Origin: Ignisphaera sp. | GTDB taxonomy: Archaea > Thermoproteota > Thermoprotei_A > Sulfolobales > Ignisphaeraceae | Assembly (NCBI GenBank): GCA_038735125.1 | Contig: JAVYNU010000008.1 | Coordinates: forward strand, 1-64,000 | DNA length: 64,000 bases | Reading direction: 5' to 3' | In this document: positions 9,171 to 18,509 of the stretch, in pieces | How the letters are laid out: every line of letters begins with the position of its first letter | Numbering within the stretch: position 1 is the first letter of the stretch | Notes under the pieces: model-generated | What the model was told of the DNA's origin: nothing | Databases searched by the model: none | What the model saw: only the letters and a program-made list of their open reading frames with translations | Made by a program: the position numbers and the translations under genes

Positions 9171-10119
9171 TTCTATCTCTATTCTTAACCACCTCCAAAC
9201 ACGCTTTCACAATAGCTTTTCTATCCAGTCCAAAGAACTCTAGGAGCTCTTGCTGACTCCTAGCTGATCTACCAAATGTTGTGGCTCCAATCATCTTCAT
9301 CGGAACTGGATATTCTTGAGCGACAACCTCTGCAATTGCGCTCCCCACCCCACCGAAAACCATATGCTCCTCCACAGTTACTATCCTACCGACGCTCTTG
9401 GCAGTTTTCACAATAGCCTCTCTATCTATGGGCTTAACAGACAAGACATTTACAACAGCTGCACTAATACCCATCTTCTCCAACTCCTTTGCAGCTTGAA
9501 GTGCTTCATATAGTATTGGTCCAGAGCCCATTATAGCGACATCGTGCCCCTCTCTCAACACATAGGCCTTGCCAAGCTCGCATCTATAGTCCATATCCTC
9601 TGTTACAGGTGGTGAATAGTCTCTGCCTATCCTTACATATGTAGGGTTCTTCACCTCAACAACAATTCTCTTCAGACATCTCCTAAGATCACCCACATCT
9701 GCTGGTACAACAACGTTCATGTTTGGCAATACTCTCATTAGTGCTATGTCCTCTAGCATCTGGTGGCTAGAGCCATCTGCAAAATCGCTATAGCCAGCAT
9801 GTGTAGCAACTATCTTCACATTTAGGTTCATTCTGGCAACACTATTTCTTATCTGCTCCCAGGCCCTCATAATGAATGCTGCAAATGCAACTACAACAGG
9901 TTTTGCCCCTGCTCTCGCAAGCCCTGCTGCAAATGTGATCATATGCTGCTCTGATATGCCAACATTGAAATATCTATCTTTGAAAAGCTCGCCGAATTTT
10001 ATAGCCCTTGTAGACTTACCTACATCGGCTGTGACAACAGCGACATTCTGATCCTCTTCACCTATCTCAACAAGTAGCTCCCCTAAGGCATCTCTAAAGT
10101 TCTTCACACTAGTGAGCAT
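9163..10119 (-). CDS. Transketolase, C-terminal subunit
   Basis: This 318-residue protein corresponds to the pyrimidine-binding and C-terminal domains of transketolase (DVGKSTRA, GISEQHMITFAAGLA with the catalytic glutamate, and THAGYSDFADGSSHQ). It pairs with the separately encoded N-terminal subunit just upstream. In this operon its evident job is to make erythrose 4-phosphate, the second substrate of DAHP synthase, because many archaea lack an oxidative pentose phosphate pathway. The two transketolase genes overlap by 11 bases, which supports stoichiometric synthesis. Confidence 0.9.
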   Translation of the reverse strand: MLTSVKNFRDALGELLVEIGEEDQNVAVVTADVGKSTRAIKFGELFKDRYFNVGISEQHMITFAAGLARAGAKPVVVAFAAFIMRAWEQIRNSVARMNLNVKIVATHAGYSDFADGSSHQMLEDIALMRVLPNMNVVVPADVGDLRRCLKRIVVEVKNPTYVRIGRDYSPPVTEDMDYRCELGKAYVLREGHDVAIMGSGPILYEALQAAKELEKMGISAAVVNVLSVKPIDREAIVKTAKSVGRIVTVEEHMVFGGVGSAIAEVVAQEYPVPMKMIGATTFGRSARSQQELLEFFGLDRKAIVKACLEVVKNRDRNA

Positions 10120-10930
10120 TGTTTATAGCCCCACTAGACTCTATCACATTGCCTGTTTGAGCAAATATCACAACTGGTTTGTCGGAATCCATAGCCTCTT
10201 CCAAAGCTGTTATCAGGCTAACAACATCTACTCCATTAGCCCATAGAACCCTCCAGCCAACAATCTTCCACACAAGAGGCATGTAACTCTTCGGCTTAAT
10301 CTCTTCTGTATTTCCATCAAGTTGGAAACCGTTCCAATCAACTATTACGATAAGATTGTCCAACTTTAGTGTAGCAGCATGTGTTATAGCCTCCCATACA
10401 ATACCCTCATCTTGCTCACCATCGCCAATCACAACATATACCCTTCCCCTACCACCAGCCCTTTTAATCCAAGCAGCAATACCAACACCAATGCTAAGAC
10501 CTTGACCGAGACTACCTGTAGACACATCAACACTTGGCACAGATATCTCAGGGTGATTCTGAAGCAGAGATCCAATAGCATTTATCTTAACAAGCTCAGA
10601 CTTAGGTATAGAGCCAAGCTCAGCGAGAACAGCATAGAGAGCTGGTACAGCATGGCCCTTGCTCAGTATGAGCCAGTCCTTATCAACTTCGTTGCCATTC
10701 CTATTGACATACCTAGCCATAAGCACGGACAATATCTTTAAACAGGTCAGCGAAGATCTTAGATGCACATGCCTATCCTGTTCATACATTACCAGAAGAT
10801 CTTCATAGGCTGCCTTACTAAGCTTTTCAACAATCTCGACGTCTTTCTCTAAACTTAAAATCTTTAATATTGGCTTTGCATCTCCCTTCACCATTGGAGT
10901 AGATCGAATTCCATCAAAACCACCAAACAA
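10109..10930 (-). CDS. Transketolase, N-terminal (TPP-binding) subunit
   Basis: This subunit binds thiamine diphosphate. Visible motifs are LSKGHAVPALYA, STGSLGQGLSIGVG and the TPP motif GDGEQDEGIVWEA followed by VDWNGFQLDG. It is the first gene of the aromatic operon. The longest frame begins with a TTG at 10930, which would give an almost leaderless mRNA from the TATA box at 10954-10963. An ATG at 10894 (MVKGDAK) is the alternative and would leave a leader of about 35 bases. I cannot decide between them from sequence alone. Confidence 0.9.
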   Translation of the reverse strand: MFGGFDGIRSTPMVKGDAKPILKILSLEKDVEIVEKLSKAAYEDLLVMYEQDRHVHLRSSLTCLKILSVLMARYVNRNGNEVDKDWLILSKGHAVPALYAVLAELGSIPKSELVKINAIGSLLQNHPEISVPSVDVSTGSLGQGLSIGVGIAAWIKRAGGRGRVYVVIGDGEQDEGIVWEAITHAATLKLDNLIVIVDWNGFQLDGNTEEIKPKSYMPLVWKIVGWRVLWANGVDVVSLITALEEAMDSDKPVVIFAQTGNVIESSGAINNAH

Positions 10931-11260
10931 CAGAAAGCCTTCTATGAAACAGGCTTAAAAACTTATCCTTTTACATAAACATAATAAATCTGTTAAAAAA
11001 GATAATAATCTGTAACAATAATGTAACAAATACCAAGCCATAATATAATTGATTTTGAGTTTCCTCGTAACACTTCAATAACTAGATTTCTGTTCTGTCT
11101 TTTTTAGTGATGCAATTTTGAGTCATGAAATAATTATACAGATCATTGATTACCTTACAGAAACTTTGATTTTTCTTGATGAAAATTTTAAACATTTCTA
11201 GACTAGATACGGGATATAGAAATCTAATCGTTAGAAAGACCCCCACAAGGGAGTGGAAAT
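10931..11260. other. Divergent intergenic region between aromatic operon and GPN GTPase
   Basis: This AT-rich region of about 330 bases holds no credible gene. It contains the aromatic operon promoter on the minus strand at its left end and should hold the promoter of the GPN GTPase near its right end. No conserved RNA structure or clear repressor palindrome was seen. Confidence 0.6.
10954..10963 (-). promoter_or_regulatory. TATA box of the aromatic operon
   Basis: Read on the minus strand this is AGTTTTTAAG, a crenarchaeal TATA element preceded by a purine-rich stretch. It lies about 28 bases upstream of the TTG at 10930, so transcription would begin almost at that codon. Confidence 0.55.
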
Positions 11261-12025
11261 GTGTTGAGCAAGGTTACCGTAGTTTTTGTTGGTCCTGCTG
11301 GCTCCGGCAAGTCCACTCTTGTCTCTGCTTATTCGATGTGGCTTGAAAAAGAAATTGGTGCGAGGGTGTACAAGGTTAATCTCGATACAGCTGCTGAGTA
11401 CATTCCCTACGTACCAGATTTTGATGTGAGGGTTTATATAGATGCCCATAGAATTGCCAAGGAACTTGGCCTCGGCCCCAATGGCGCTCTTGTGAAGTCT
11501 ATGGATATTCTAGCAGAGCGTGTGGATATAGTTGAGGATGCTATTAGAAAGGTTGACGCTGATTTTGTTCTGGTTGATACCCCAGGCCAGATGGAGGTAT
11601 TCATATTTAGGGATGTTGCCCCCAAAATTTTTGAGGCCATAAAAAGGGTTTCCAAGAATGTCCTAGCATTGTTTGTACTGGATGGGGAGGTTATCAAGAG
11701 ATTTGAGGACTACGCATTCATATCTATAATGTCTGTTGCCTTACAAGCCAGACTGGGGGTTGATGTAATTCCAGCCATAAACAAATGCGATATAGCCCCA
11801 AATCTGGAGTTGATGGGGGATGTGGTAAGCGATGTGGATCTCGTCACAGAGAGGTTGAGGAAAAGTGGGCTATATGGAGAAATGCTGGCAAAGATCATGG
11901 ATATTCTGTGGCTATATGCAAAAGCGACTAGGGTTCCAAAGGTATCTGCAAAGAATATGCAGGGACTTGAAGAGCTCCATAGAATTGTACATGAGTTTAC
12001 ATGTAGCTGTGGCGATCTAACATAG
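11261..12025 (+). CDS. GPN-loop GTPase (Gpn/XAB1 family)
   Basis: This 254-residue cytosolic GTPase belongs to the archaeal-eukaryotic GPN family. It has a P-loop GPAGSGKST (about 9-17), the family-defining GPNGAL insertion, the G3 motif DTPGQ and the base-recognition motif NKCD. Eukaryotic relatives help assemble RNA polymerase II; the archaeal role is not firmly known. The start is a GTG preceded eight bases upstream by GGGAGTGG. It is transcribed away from the aromatic operon and converges with the DsbA-like gene. Confidence 0.9.
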   Translation: MLSKVTVVFVGPAGSGKSTLVSAYSMWLEKEIGARVYKVNLDTAAEYIPYVPDFDVRVYIDAHRIAKELGLGPNGALVKSMDILAERVDIVEDAIRKVDADFVLVDTPGQMEVFIFRDVAPKIFEAIKRVSKNVLALFVLDGEVIKRFEDYAFISIMSVALQARLGVDVIPAINKCDIAPNLELMGDVVSDVDLVTERLRKSGLYGEMLAKIMDILWLYAKATRVPKVSAKNMQGLEELHRIVHEFTCSCGDLT

Positions 12026-12060
12026 AATTAATTTTGAATAAATATTGAAAAACATTTATT

Positions 12061-13107
12061 CTAAAGATATGATCTGACAATGTTCAAGAGGTCGCTAGCA
12101 GAGGTATAGCCTACTACTACAATTCCCCTACCACTCTCTCTATTCCATATCACAAACCCCGGTGTCCCGAAAATTCCATATTCTCGGGCCTCTTGAATAT
12201 CCTTAATTATAATATTGTCCACAACAGTTAAATTAACATTGAATTCGCTTATACCTGTAACATTCTTTATCATTGCAGTTACGTTCTCAGGCGATGGATC
12301 TGTGCCTCTAGCGACATAGGCATAGATGCCCTTCATAATGCTGAAAACAGCTGTAGCATTTCTGGTAGTTATGTACAAAGCCGTAACGTTTCTATGTATA
12401 TTTTCAACACCTGGATGTATAAGCAGGTTCTTTAAAACTATGGCAAAGGTGTTGTTATCTATAAGATCTTCTATTATAGGCATAGACTCGCTATAGAATT
12501 TTGCACAATATGGACACCATGCATCCTCATATATAACCAAGTAGTATTTAGCATTTAGAGAGCCTACAACAGGTGTTTCATTCAACTGAATATAAGGCTC
12601 CCTAAGGGTTTCTATCAACACCTTAGGCTCTTTAAGAATGGGAACACCATAATATGCTAAATAGCTATAGATGCCGATGGTTGCATTCTCTTTAATAATA
12701 TAGTATTTCCCATTAACATCAAAGAGCTGCGAACTTGCCTTTGCAGTTGATAGGTCCTTTGATGTGTAGATGCCCATCAAAGGAAATGACTTGTATTGAC
12801 TCAAAATACCCTTTGTATTGTCATCCAACTCAGAATATTTCTTTATGCATAGCGAGAATGTTAGGTTTAATGAACCGCTTGTGTTAGAGGCTATGAAACT
12901 CTGTATGCTGTTCATCAAATGCTTAAAAACAGTTTCATTTGGTGGAACGCTATAGTAAACAACAAAGAAGGTGTTATCACTTTCAATTCTACATGCACCA
13001 CTAGACTTCCAAATCAAACCCATGGAATACAGCAGGCCTACGACAGCTACAACTATAGCAACAATAGCTACTACGACAACCAATAGTGTTTTATCCAATT
13101 GATGCAC
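12061..13107 (-). CDS. Membrane-anchored DsbA-like thiol-disulfide oxidoreductase
   Basis: This 348-residue protein has one N-terminal membrane helix (about 7-30), an extracytoplasmic stretch and a C-terminal thioredoxin-fold domain with active site CPYC (C198, C201) and a cis-proline motif GTPGFV. At least nine N-x-S/T sequons lie after the anchor, fitting export and N-glycosylation. It probably forms or isomerises disulfides in secreted proteins. The GTG start at 13107 has a TATA-like TTTTTATAAT upstream. The first 150 residues of the outer part are of unclear function. Confidence 0.85.
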   Translation of the reverse strand: MHQLDKTLLVVVVAIVAIVVAVVGLLYSMGLIWKSSGACRIESDNTFFVVYYSVPPNETVFKHLMNSIQSFIASNTSGSLNLTFSLCIKKYSELDDNTKGILSQYKSFPLMGIYTSKDLSTAKASSQLFDVNGKYYIIKENATIGIYSYLAYYGVPILKEPKVLIETLREPYIQLNETPVVGSLNAKYYLVIYEDAWCPYCAKFYSESMPIIEDLIDNNTFAIVLKNLLIHPGVENIHRNVTALYITTRNATAVFSIMKGIYAYVARGTDPSPENVTAMIKNVTGISEFNVNLTVVDNIIIKDIQEAREYGIFGTPGFVIWNRESGRGIVVVGYTSASDLLNIVRSYL

Positions 13108-13176
13108 CTTGAGAATTATAAAAAGCTAGCACACAATATAAATCTATTAGAGATGATTTACAGGATATGTAAATGC

Positions 13177-14523
13177 TTAGTGAACCCATATTGGATAGTG
13201 CTGATGTGTATGAACAGGATTCATTTCATTAACATAGTTTGTAAGCATCATTTTTCTAACCTCTTTCAAGTCTCTTGTTTGGGCCAATACCCATGAGAGC
13301 TTCACATATGCTGTCTCAGGCAACATGTCGTCTCCCGGTATAACGCCTATTTCCAAAAGTTTTCTGCCAGTTGTGTACACATTCATATTCACTCTTCCGA
13401 ACAATGTTTGTGTTGTCATAACAACTGCTATTCCTTCTTCAACAGCTCTTCTAATGGATTCTATGGCATAGCTTCCTATGTGCCCTAGTCCTGTTCCTTC
13501 AATGACTATTCCATGAAATTTTCTATCGACTAGAAAATCTATTATCTCGCTCTGGAAGCCTGGATAGGCCTTAACCATTGCAACCCTATCATCAAATGAT
13601 GCGAAGTATTTTATCTCCTCTATGCTTTTAGCCCTTGGAATATATCTGCTGTTGATAGTCTCTACATCCATTTTCATTAGATTAATTCTTGCTAGTGGAA
13701 TATCATTGATGCTTTGGAAAGCGTCTCTTCTACTACTATGCATCTTCCTCACCTTAACACCTCTATGAGCATAAGCCTCCGCATCAGATGGGGATGCATG
13801 CATAACAACAGTAACCTCTCCAAAAGGCGCCCTAAGAGTTGTTATGACAGCTGCCAAGAGATTGAGAGCTGCATCAGTACTTGGCCTATCGCTACTCCTC
13901 TGAGCACCGACGAGAGCTATGGGCATTGGCAAGCCTTGTATGGAGAAGGCTAGTGCAGCTGCTGTATAGCCCATTGTGTCAGTGCCATGGGTAACAACAA
14001 CACCATCAACGCCACCAACAATAGCTTTGTAAACAGATTCCGCAATCGATTTCCAATGTACTGGCGTCATATCCTCGCTGAGAATGTTAAACAGAACCTC
14101 AACGTCATAACCAGCGAGACTCTTCAGCTCAGGGATTATCTCCATCAGCTCTGCAGGGCTCATAGCAGGCTTGACAGCCCCTGTCTCGTACTCAACCTTA
14201 CTGGCTATAGTTCCTCCACATCCAAGGATTTTAACAACAGGCTTCTGGAGCTGGCTTATATCCTGGGTTCTCGCCTCTACCCTCTCTCTACATTCAACAA
14301 CATCTATTTTAGAGACTCTGCTAATCGTAATGCCAATGTTATATCCGTTATCTAGTTTAATAACAATTATATCTGCTTCACTAAACTCGTGATGCGGCAT
14401 TAGAATACCTTCGAATATGATGTTGTCTTGTAACAACAATCTAATTCTGCATCCAACTGCAGCTCCAAGCCTCTCTAGAGACTCTCGCACAGCACCTACA
14501 TAGCCTGGCAAAGGATCTCGCAT
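13177..14523 (-). CDS. gatD: Glutamyl-tRNA(Gln) amidotransferase subunit D
   Basis: This is the asparaginase-like subunit of the archaeal GatDE enzyme that converts Glu-tRNA(Gln) to Gln-tRNA(Gln), supplying ammonia from an amide donor. The 448 residues include a small N-terminal SH3-like domain (about 1-75) and then the amidase region with LGCGGTIASK (nucleophilic threonine) and VVTHGTDTMGYTA. The partner gatE is not in this window. The ATG at 14523 is preceded by GGTG. Length and motifs are normal for GatD and longer than plain L-asparaginases. Confidence 0.93.
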   Translation of the reverse strand: MRDPLPGYVGAVRESLERLGAAVGCRIRLLLQDNIIFEGILMPHHEFSEADIIVIKLDNGYNIGITISRVSKIDVVECRERVEARTQDISQLQKPVVKILGCGGTIASKVEYETGAVKPAMSPAELMEIIPELKSLAGYDVEVLFNILSEDMTPVHWKSIAESVYKAIVGGVDGVVVTHGTDTMGYTAAALAFSIQGLPMPIALVGAQRSSDRPSTDAALNLLAAVITTLRAPFGEVTVVMHASPSDAEAYAHRGVKVRKMHSSRRDAFQSINDIPLARINLMKMDVETINSRYIPRAKSIEEIKYFASFDDRVAMVKAYPGFQSEIIDFLVDRKFHGIVIEGTGLGHIGSYAIESIRRAVEEGIAVVMTTQTLFGRVNMNVYTTGRKLLEIGVIPGDDMLPETAYVKLSWVLAQTRDLKEVRKMMLTNYVNEMNPVHTHQHYPIWVH

Positions 14524-14618
14524 ATTTCTACACCAAAAAACTAAAACTACTGTCAGATGAGAAGAATTTTAATGCTGGCTGGACATAAAATGGTTTTTGG
14601 TTTATTGCAACTGTTTGT

Positions 14619-16427
14619 CTAGGCCTCCTCGGCCTTGGGCTCCGCCTTCTCTATCTTCTTAAGCCTCCTCAAATACATCTCATAGATCTCCTTACTTGTT
14701 GTAGCCTCTGTCGGAGATTTGTCTTCTCTCCATCTTATGAACCTTGGGAATCTTATCGATATTCCAGCACCTGGTTTCACCCATCCTTTGCAACATGTAT
14801 GCACAGGAGATAGGGTGAGCTCAGCACCTGTAACCTCCATGACTAGAGCTGGCTCGAACCAGACATCGGCATCTATATCGCTGTCTACTCTTTGGTGTTT
14901 ATGGGGCAGTTTATAGGGTTCTAGCTTTCTTGGTAGTTGTGCAAGCTCCTCATCTGTGAATCCTGTCCCAACCTTGCAGACAGTGACAAACCTGTCTGTA
15001 TCTGGGTCATATGCCGCTAGGAGAAGTGCTCCATAGGTTCCGCTTCTCTTACCCCTTCCATGGAATGCGCCAACAACCACAAGGTCAACGGTGTCTGTGA
15101 GTTCGCTCTTATAGTCTCTCTTGTATTTTATCCATAGCCATCCTCTTACCCCAGCCTGGTAAACAGAGTCTCTTCCGAGAGACTTTACAACGAGCCCCTC
15201 ACAACCGCTCTCAATGGCTTTTAGAAATAGTTGCTCAAGCTCTTTACTATCCTTGACAATGGCTCCCTCAGCAATCTTAAACTCTTCACCCTCGTCAATT
15301 ATCTTCTTCAGATACTCTCTCCTCTCTGGAAGAAGCTTAGTAGTGAGGTCAACACCATCGACATACAGACAATCGAATAATCTTACAATAACTGGAATCT
15401 CTTTGATAGCCTCGTGAATGTCCTTTTTTCTCTTTCTATGCATAAGTTCTTGAAATGGCCTGAACTCGCCTGTTTCAGGATCTATAGCAACTATCTCCCC
15501 CTCTACAATAGCTTCAGATGCTCTTATACGTTTCAGAGCCATTTCCACAACATCTGGATATTGGTATGTTATCTCCTCTAGTCTCCTAGAGAATATCCAA
15601 ATCTTATCGCCCTTCTTATGTATCTGTGCCCTCTCACCATCATATTTGAACTCAGCTAGTGCTGGAAAACCAGCTTTGTTTAGAATCTCTACAGGATCGC
15701 TGCCTCTCTCAGCTAGCATTGGTCTTAGGGGGATGCCAGGGGTTGGCTTAACGTTCTTTAGCTCTCCAACACCTTTTTCAGCAAGGATCTTTGCTATTGC
15801 GCCTAAATCAGGGAAAATGTTATACACCCTCTCTACAAGGTCTCTAGAAGCTCCAAAAGCTGATGCCAAGCCGTCCATCACCGTAGCCTCTCCAACGCCC
15901 AGTCTAAGCCTGCCCTCAACAAATCTAACAATATACTTAGCTTCCTTGGCATCAGCATCCATGAGAAGCGCTGTTAGCAGTCTAAGCTTCATATCTCTGC
16001 TGCCCTCTCCTTGCAACATAGCAATCTTCACAAGGGTGTTATAGACTGTTGCAACGTCAAGCTTCTTCTGCTCGTTTTTAGTACTCTTAATAAATGCAGC
16101 CAACCCTGTTGATCTTCCCTGCTTTCCTAGTTTAAGCTTCTCAATAACTGCACCATAATCGCCTAGAGACTTATGAAGCTTTTCAACCTCGCTTTCATTA
16201 GTGTTTGTAGCCATTGCAATGGCTTTCTGAATACCCTTCTCAGCAATCCCGATCTCGGGCATCCCCTTCCAATCAGGCCATAATATGCCTAGAATAAAGT
16301 AGACAACCTTGTCAATATCACTAGCAGGAGTCTTCTTAAACAGCGAAGCCAGTGTAGCTGCTTGTTGGATTTTACTCGAAGTCTTCTCTAGGATGTCAAG
16401 AGTTTGGGCAACTAGTGAAAACTCCAT
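14619..16427 (-). CDS. lig: ATP-dependent DNA ligase, archaeal type
   Basis: This 602-residue replicative ligase seals nicks using ATP. An N-terminal helical DNA-binding domain (about 1-220) is followed by the adenylation domain with motif I FKYDGERAQIH (adenylated K261), motif III (RLFDCLYVDG), motif IV (EGLVVKSL) and motif V (WIKYKRDY). A C-terminal OB-fold holds RFPRFIRWREDKSPTEATT. A short acidic/lysine tail closes the protein. The ATG follows a GGTG element. It is a single-copy housekeeping gene by context. Confidence 0.95.
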   Translation of the reverse strand: MEFSLVAQTLDILEKTSSKIQQAATLASLFKKTPASDIDKVVYFILGILWPDWKGMPEIGIAEKGIQKAIAMATNTNESEVEKLHKSLGDYGAVIEKLKLGKQGRSTGLAAFIKSTKNEQKKLDVATVYNTLVKIAMLQGEGSRDMKLRLLTALLMDADAKEAKYIVRFVEGRLRLGVGEATVMDGLASAFGASRDLVERVYNIFPDLGAIAKILAEKGVGELKNVKPTPGIPLRPMLAERGSDPVEILNKAGFPALAEFKYDGERAQIHKKGDKIWIFSRRLEEITYQYPDVVEMALKRIRASEAIVEGEIVAIDPETGEFRPFQELMHRKRKKDIHEAIKEIPVIVRLFDCLYVDGVDLTTKLLPERREYLKKIIDEGEEFKIAEGAIVKDSKELEQLFLKAIESGCEGLVVKSLGRDSVYQAGVRGWLWIKYKRDYKSELTDTVDLVVVGAFHGRGKRSGTYGALLLAAYDPDTDRFVTVCKVGTGFTDEELAQLPRKLEPYKLPHKHQRVDSDIDADVWFEPALVMEVTGAELTLSPVHTCCKGWVKPGAGISIRFPRFIRWREDKSPTEATTSKEIYEMYLRRLKKIEKAEPKAEEA

Positions 16428-16559
16428 CTAAGCACCACATATGGTATTATATAGCCAAACAGATTTATAACTAGATACACAGCTAATTTAATGGATGATG
16501 AGAACCCGGCAAAAATGAATATGTGATTAGTCAGAGTTGCTCTGACAAACACTAAATAC

Positions 16560-16838
16560 TCAGCGCTTAACAATCTCAGTTAATGCCCCAATTGCTTGGC
16601 CGGGTAGGTTTCTGCTGAACTTGGCTATTGCGACAGAGTTCCTGAAACTGTGTATCTTCACTATTCTCCCATTGTAAATGTTTCCATATTTATCCACAAC
16701 CCTAATCTTTGCACCAACTAGACTTCCCACCGTTTTTACATCAGCAAGGAGCTGCACCAGAACATGATCATTGTACTGTCTTCCACCACCTCTCCTAAAA
16801 CCTTTAATTATTCCGAAGACCTTCAAACTACTGTTCAA
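16560..16838 (-). CDS. rpl35ae: 50S ribosomal protein L35Ae (eL33)
   Basis: This 92-residue protein is an archaeal-eukaryotic large-subunit ribosomal protein. The family pattern is visible: RQYNDHVLVQ, a central VGAKIRVVDKYGNIYNGRIVKIH barrel strand set, and the C-terminal NLPGQAIG motif. Translation starts at TTG, with GGTGAG five bases upstream deciding the start. It sits between DNA ligase and the CdvB gene, all on the minus strand but with separate spacing. Confidence 0.92.
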   Translation of the reverse strand: MNSSLKVFGIIKGFRRGGGRQYNDHVLVQLLADVKTVGSLVGAKIRVVDKYGNIYNGRIVKIHSFRNSVAIAKFSRNLPGQAIGALTEIVKR

Positions 16839-16972
16839 TGTGGCTCACCCACATCTAGTATGAGGTGTGCCAGCTACATTGATGTAGATGAGGGCGTGTC
16901 AACAAGAAAATGGATTTGGAGGAGAAAAAAGCTTTGCTACTAATTCAAAAACATTGAATTAATTAGATTTGT

Positions 16973-17635
16973 TTATGCTGATCCAGTTGCTGGTGCTGTA
17001 GCTTTTTGAGCGGCTGATGTAATTGCTGATGGGAGCTCTGGGAACTTCTCCTTCATTCTCTGCTCTGCTATCACCCTAGCCTCGTCTAATATCTTTCTAG
17101 CCTCTGGCGTTGTGTATACGTCTCCCGCTGGTAGTCCAAGCGCTTCTCCAGCTGATATTACAACATCTCTCAGACCCTCCTCGACCTCTGATAACTCAAG
17201 GGACATCTCAGGCATTATACCCTTTATTATTCCTCTTAACTCCCTTATAACACCTACAACAGGTATTAGACCAGACATAACGTCACCCATTGTAATCACA
17301 GTGTCTAGTCGTAGAGCCACTTGTTCAAGTGCTACTTGAGTTATTGTCAGCTGCTTTACCATTTTTCTTATCTCTGCTATTTCATTTGCATACATAGCTG
17401 CTCTAACTTCATCACCTTGTGTAAGGGCATCGACAACCCTCTCAAATAGTGTTCTGTCTCTCTCCCTAAGCCTCTCAACAAATACCTCTAATCTGCTTAC
17501 CATGGCCCTTATCTTGTAGTCTGCCATGACCAGCTTCTGCTTTATAGGCTCCTTCTTCCTGAAGAGATCCTTAAATTTCTCACCAACTGATGGGCCTCCA
17601 GCCCATCTTTTTTCGAAGTCAGACATTGAGACCAT
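16973..17635 (-). CDS. cdvB: CdvB-family (ESCRT-III/Snf7) protein
   Basis: This 220-residue, mostly helical protein belongs to the ESCRT-III-like filament proteins that drive cell division and vesiculation in Crenarchaeota. Basic residues at the N-terminus (RKKEPIKQKL) precede long amphipathic helices (about 35-130), a short hydrophobic segment and acidic helices ending near 160-205. The winged-helix/MIM2 tail that recruits CdvC and CdvA in main CdvB proteins is not evident, so it may be a CdvB1/B2-type paralogue. A strong TATA box lies upstream. CdvA and CdvC are not in this window. Confidence 0.88.
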   Translation of the reverse strand: MVSMSDFEKRWAGGPSVGEKFKDLFRKKEPIKQKLVMADYKIRAMVSRLEVFVERLRERDRTLFERVVDALTQGDEVRAAMYANEIAEIRKMVKQLTITQVALEQVALRLDTVITMGDVMSGLIPVVGVIRELRGIIKGIMPEMSLELSEVEEGLRDVVISAGEALGLPAGDVYTTPEARKILDEARVIAEQRMKEKFPELPSAITSAAQKATAPATGSA

Positions 17636-17671
17636 GTGTTTTTCCCGAGAATCAATATACTAATGAATTAT

Positions 17672-17681
17672 AGTATATAAG
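17672..17681 (-). promoter_or_regulatory. TATA box of the CdvB-family gene
   Basis: On the minus strand this reads CTTATATACT. It lies about 40 bases upstream of the ATG at 17635, so a leader of about 15 bases is expected. It is a strong match to the crenarchaeal consensus. Confidence 0.55.
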
Positions 17682-17808
17682 GGTCTGGGCAAATTGCTCT
17701 AATTATTCCACTAGCATTCTTGAATGGTATGGCGATAGATGATGTTAAAAGGCTTAAAGCTTTATAAATCCTATTTTTGAGGCATAGACGATTTTTAGCT
17801 GGTTATCT

Positions 17809-18399
17809 ATGAGATCAATTGGCATATCTGGGGTTCCAGGAACTGGAAAATCCCAGCTTGCAAAGAGACTATCGCAATACCTGGGTATCGAGGTTGTAGA
17901 GCTTAGTGAGTTCGCCATAAGAAACAACTATGTGATTGCATACGATGATAATAGAAGTAGCTATATAATAGATGAGGAAAGGTTGAGCATGGCAGTCGAG
18001 GAGATGGTTAAGGAGAAGGGGCCCATTATAATAGTTGGGCACTATATAGAGATTGTACCGAAAAATGTTCTAGAAGTTGCTTTAGTTCTCAGAAGAAACC
18101 CCCTCGAAATTATAAAAGTACTTGAAAACAGAGGGTGGAGCCCCAGAAAAATAGCCGAAAATGTTGAGGCAGAACTTGTTGGTATATGTACAGCAAATGC
18201 CATTGAAGAGTTTGGAGAGGATATTGTAATAGAAATCGACTCAACATCAAAAACAGTTGATGATCTCGCGAAAGAGGCTATCGACATAATCTTCGGTGAT
18301 AAACCAACATACTATGGATACTCAATAGACTGGACATCAAAACTATCAGATGAGGATCTACAGACACTACTACATTTTATTGAAATGTATAGAGAATAG
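17809..18399 (+). CDS. AK6/Fap7-type adenylate kinase family protein
   Basis: This 196-residue P-loop kinase has the Walker A GVPGTGKS at residues 8-15 and the short nucleotide-monophosphate-binding region typical of AK6/Fap7, which in eukaryotes acts in small-subunit ribosome maturation as well as adenylate phosphorylation. The family's RGW motif (NRGWSPRKIAEN) is present near residues 107-118. The C-terminal 35 residues extend beyond the core. It starts with ATG at 17809, with a TATA-like CTTTATAAATC some 45 bases upstream, and is divergent from the CdvB-family gene. Confidence 0.85.
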   Translation: MRSIGISGVPGTGKSQLAKRLSQYLGIEVVELSEFAIRNNYVIAYDDNRSSYIIDEERLSMAVEEMVKEKGPIIIVGHYIEIVPKNVLEVALVLRRNPLEIIKVLENRGWSPRKIAENVEAELVGICTANAIEEFGEDIVIEIDSTSKTVDDLAKEAIDIIFGDKPTYYGYSIDWTSKLSDEDLQTLLHFIEMYRE

Positions 18400-18473
18400 T
18401 TCTTTTACTAACATTCTCTTCATTTGTGTAAAAAGCGATAGACTAAGACACGCAATAATTGGTTGCCGAAGTA

Positions 18474-18484
18474 CTTTATATATA
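18474..18484 (+). promoter_or_regulatory. TATA box of the 18.5 kb two-gene cassette
   Basis: The element CTTTATATATA lies 26-36 bases upstream of the ATG at 18510. A GGTGAGG ribosome-binding sequence follows at 18501-18507. Confidence 0.55.
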
Positions 18485-18509
18485 CCCCACGTAGCTAGCG
18501 GGTGAGGCC

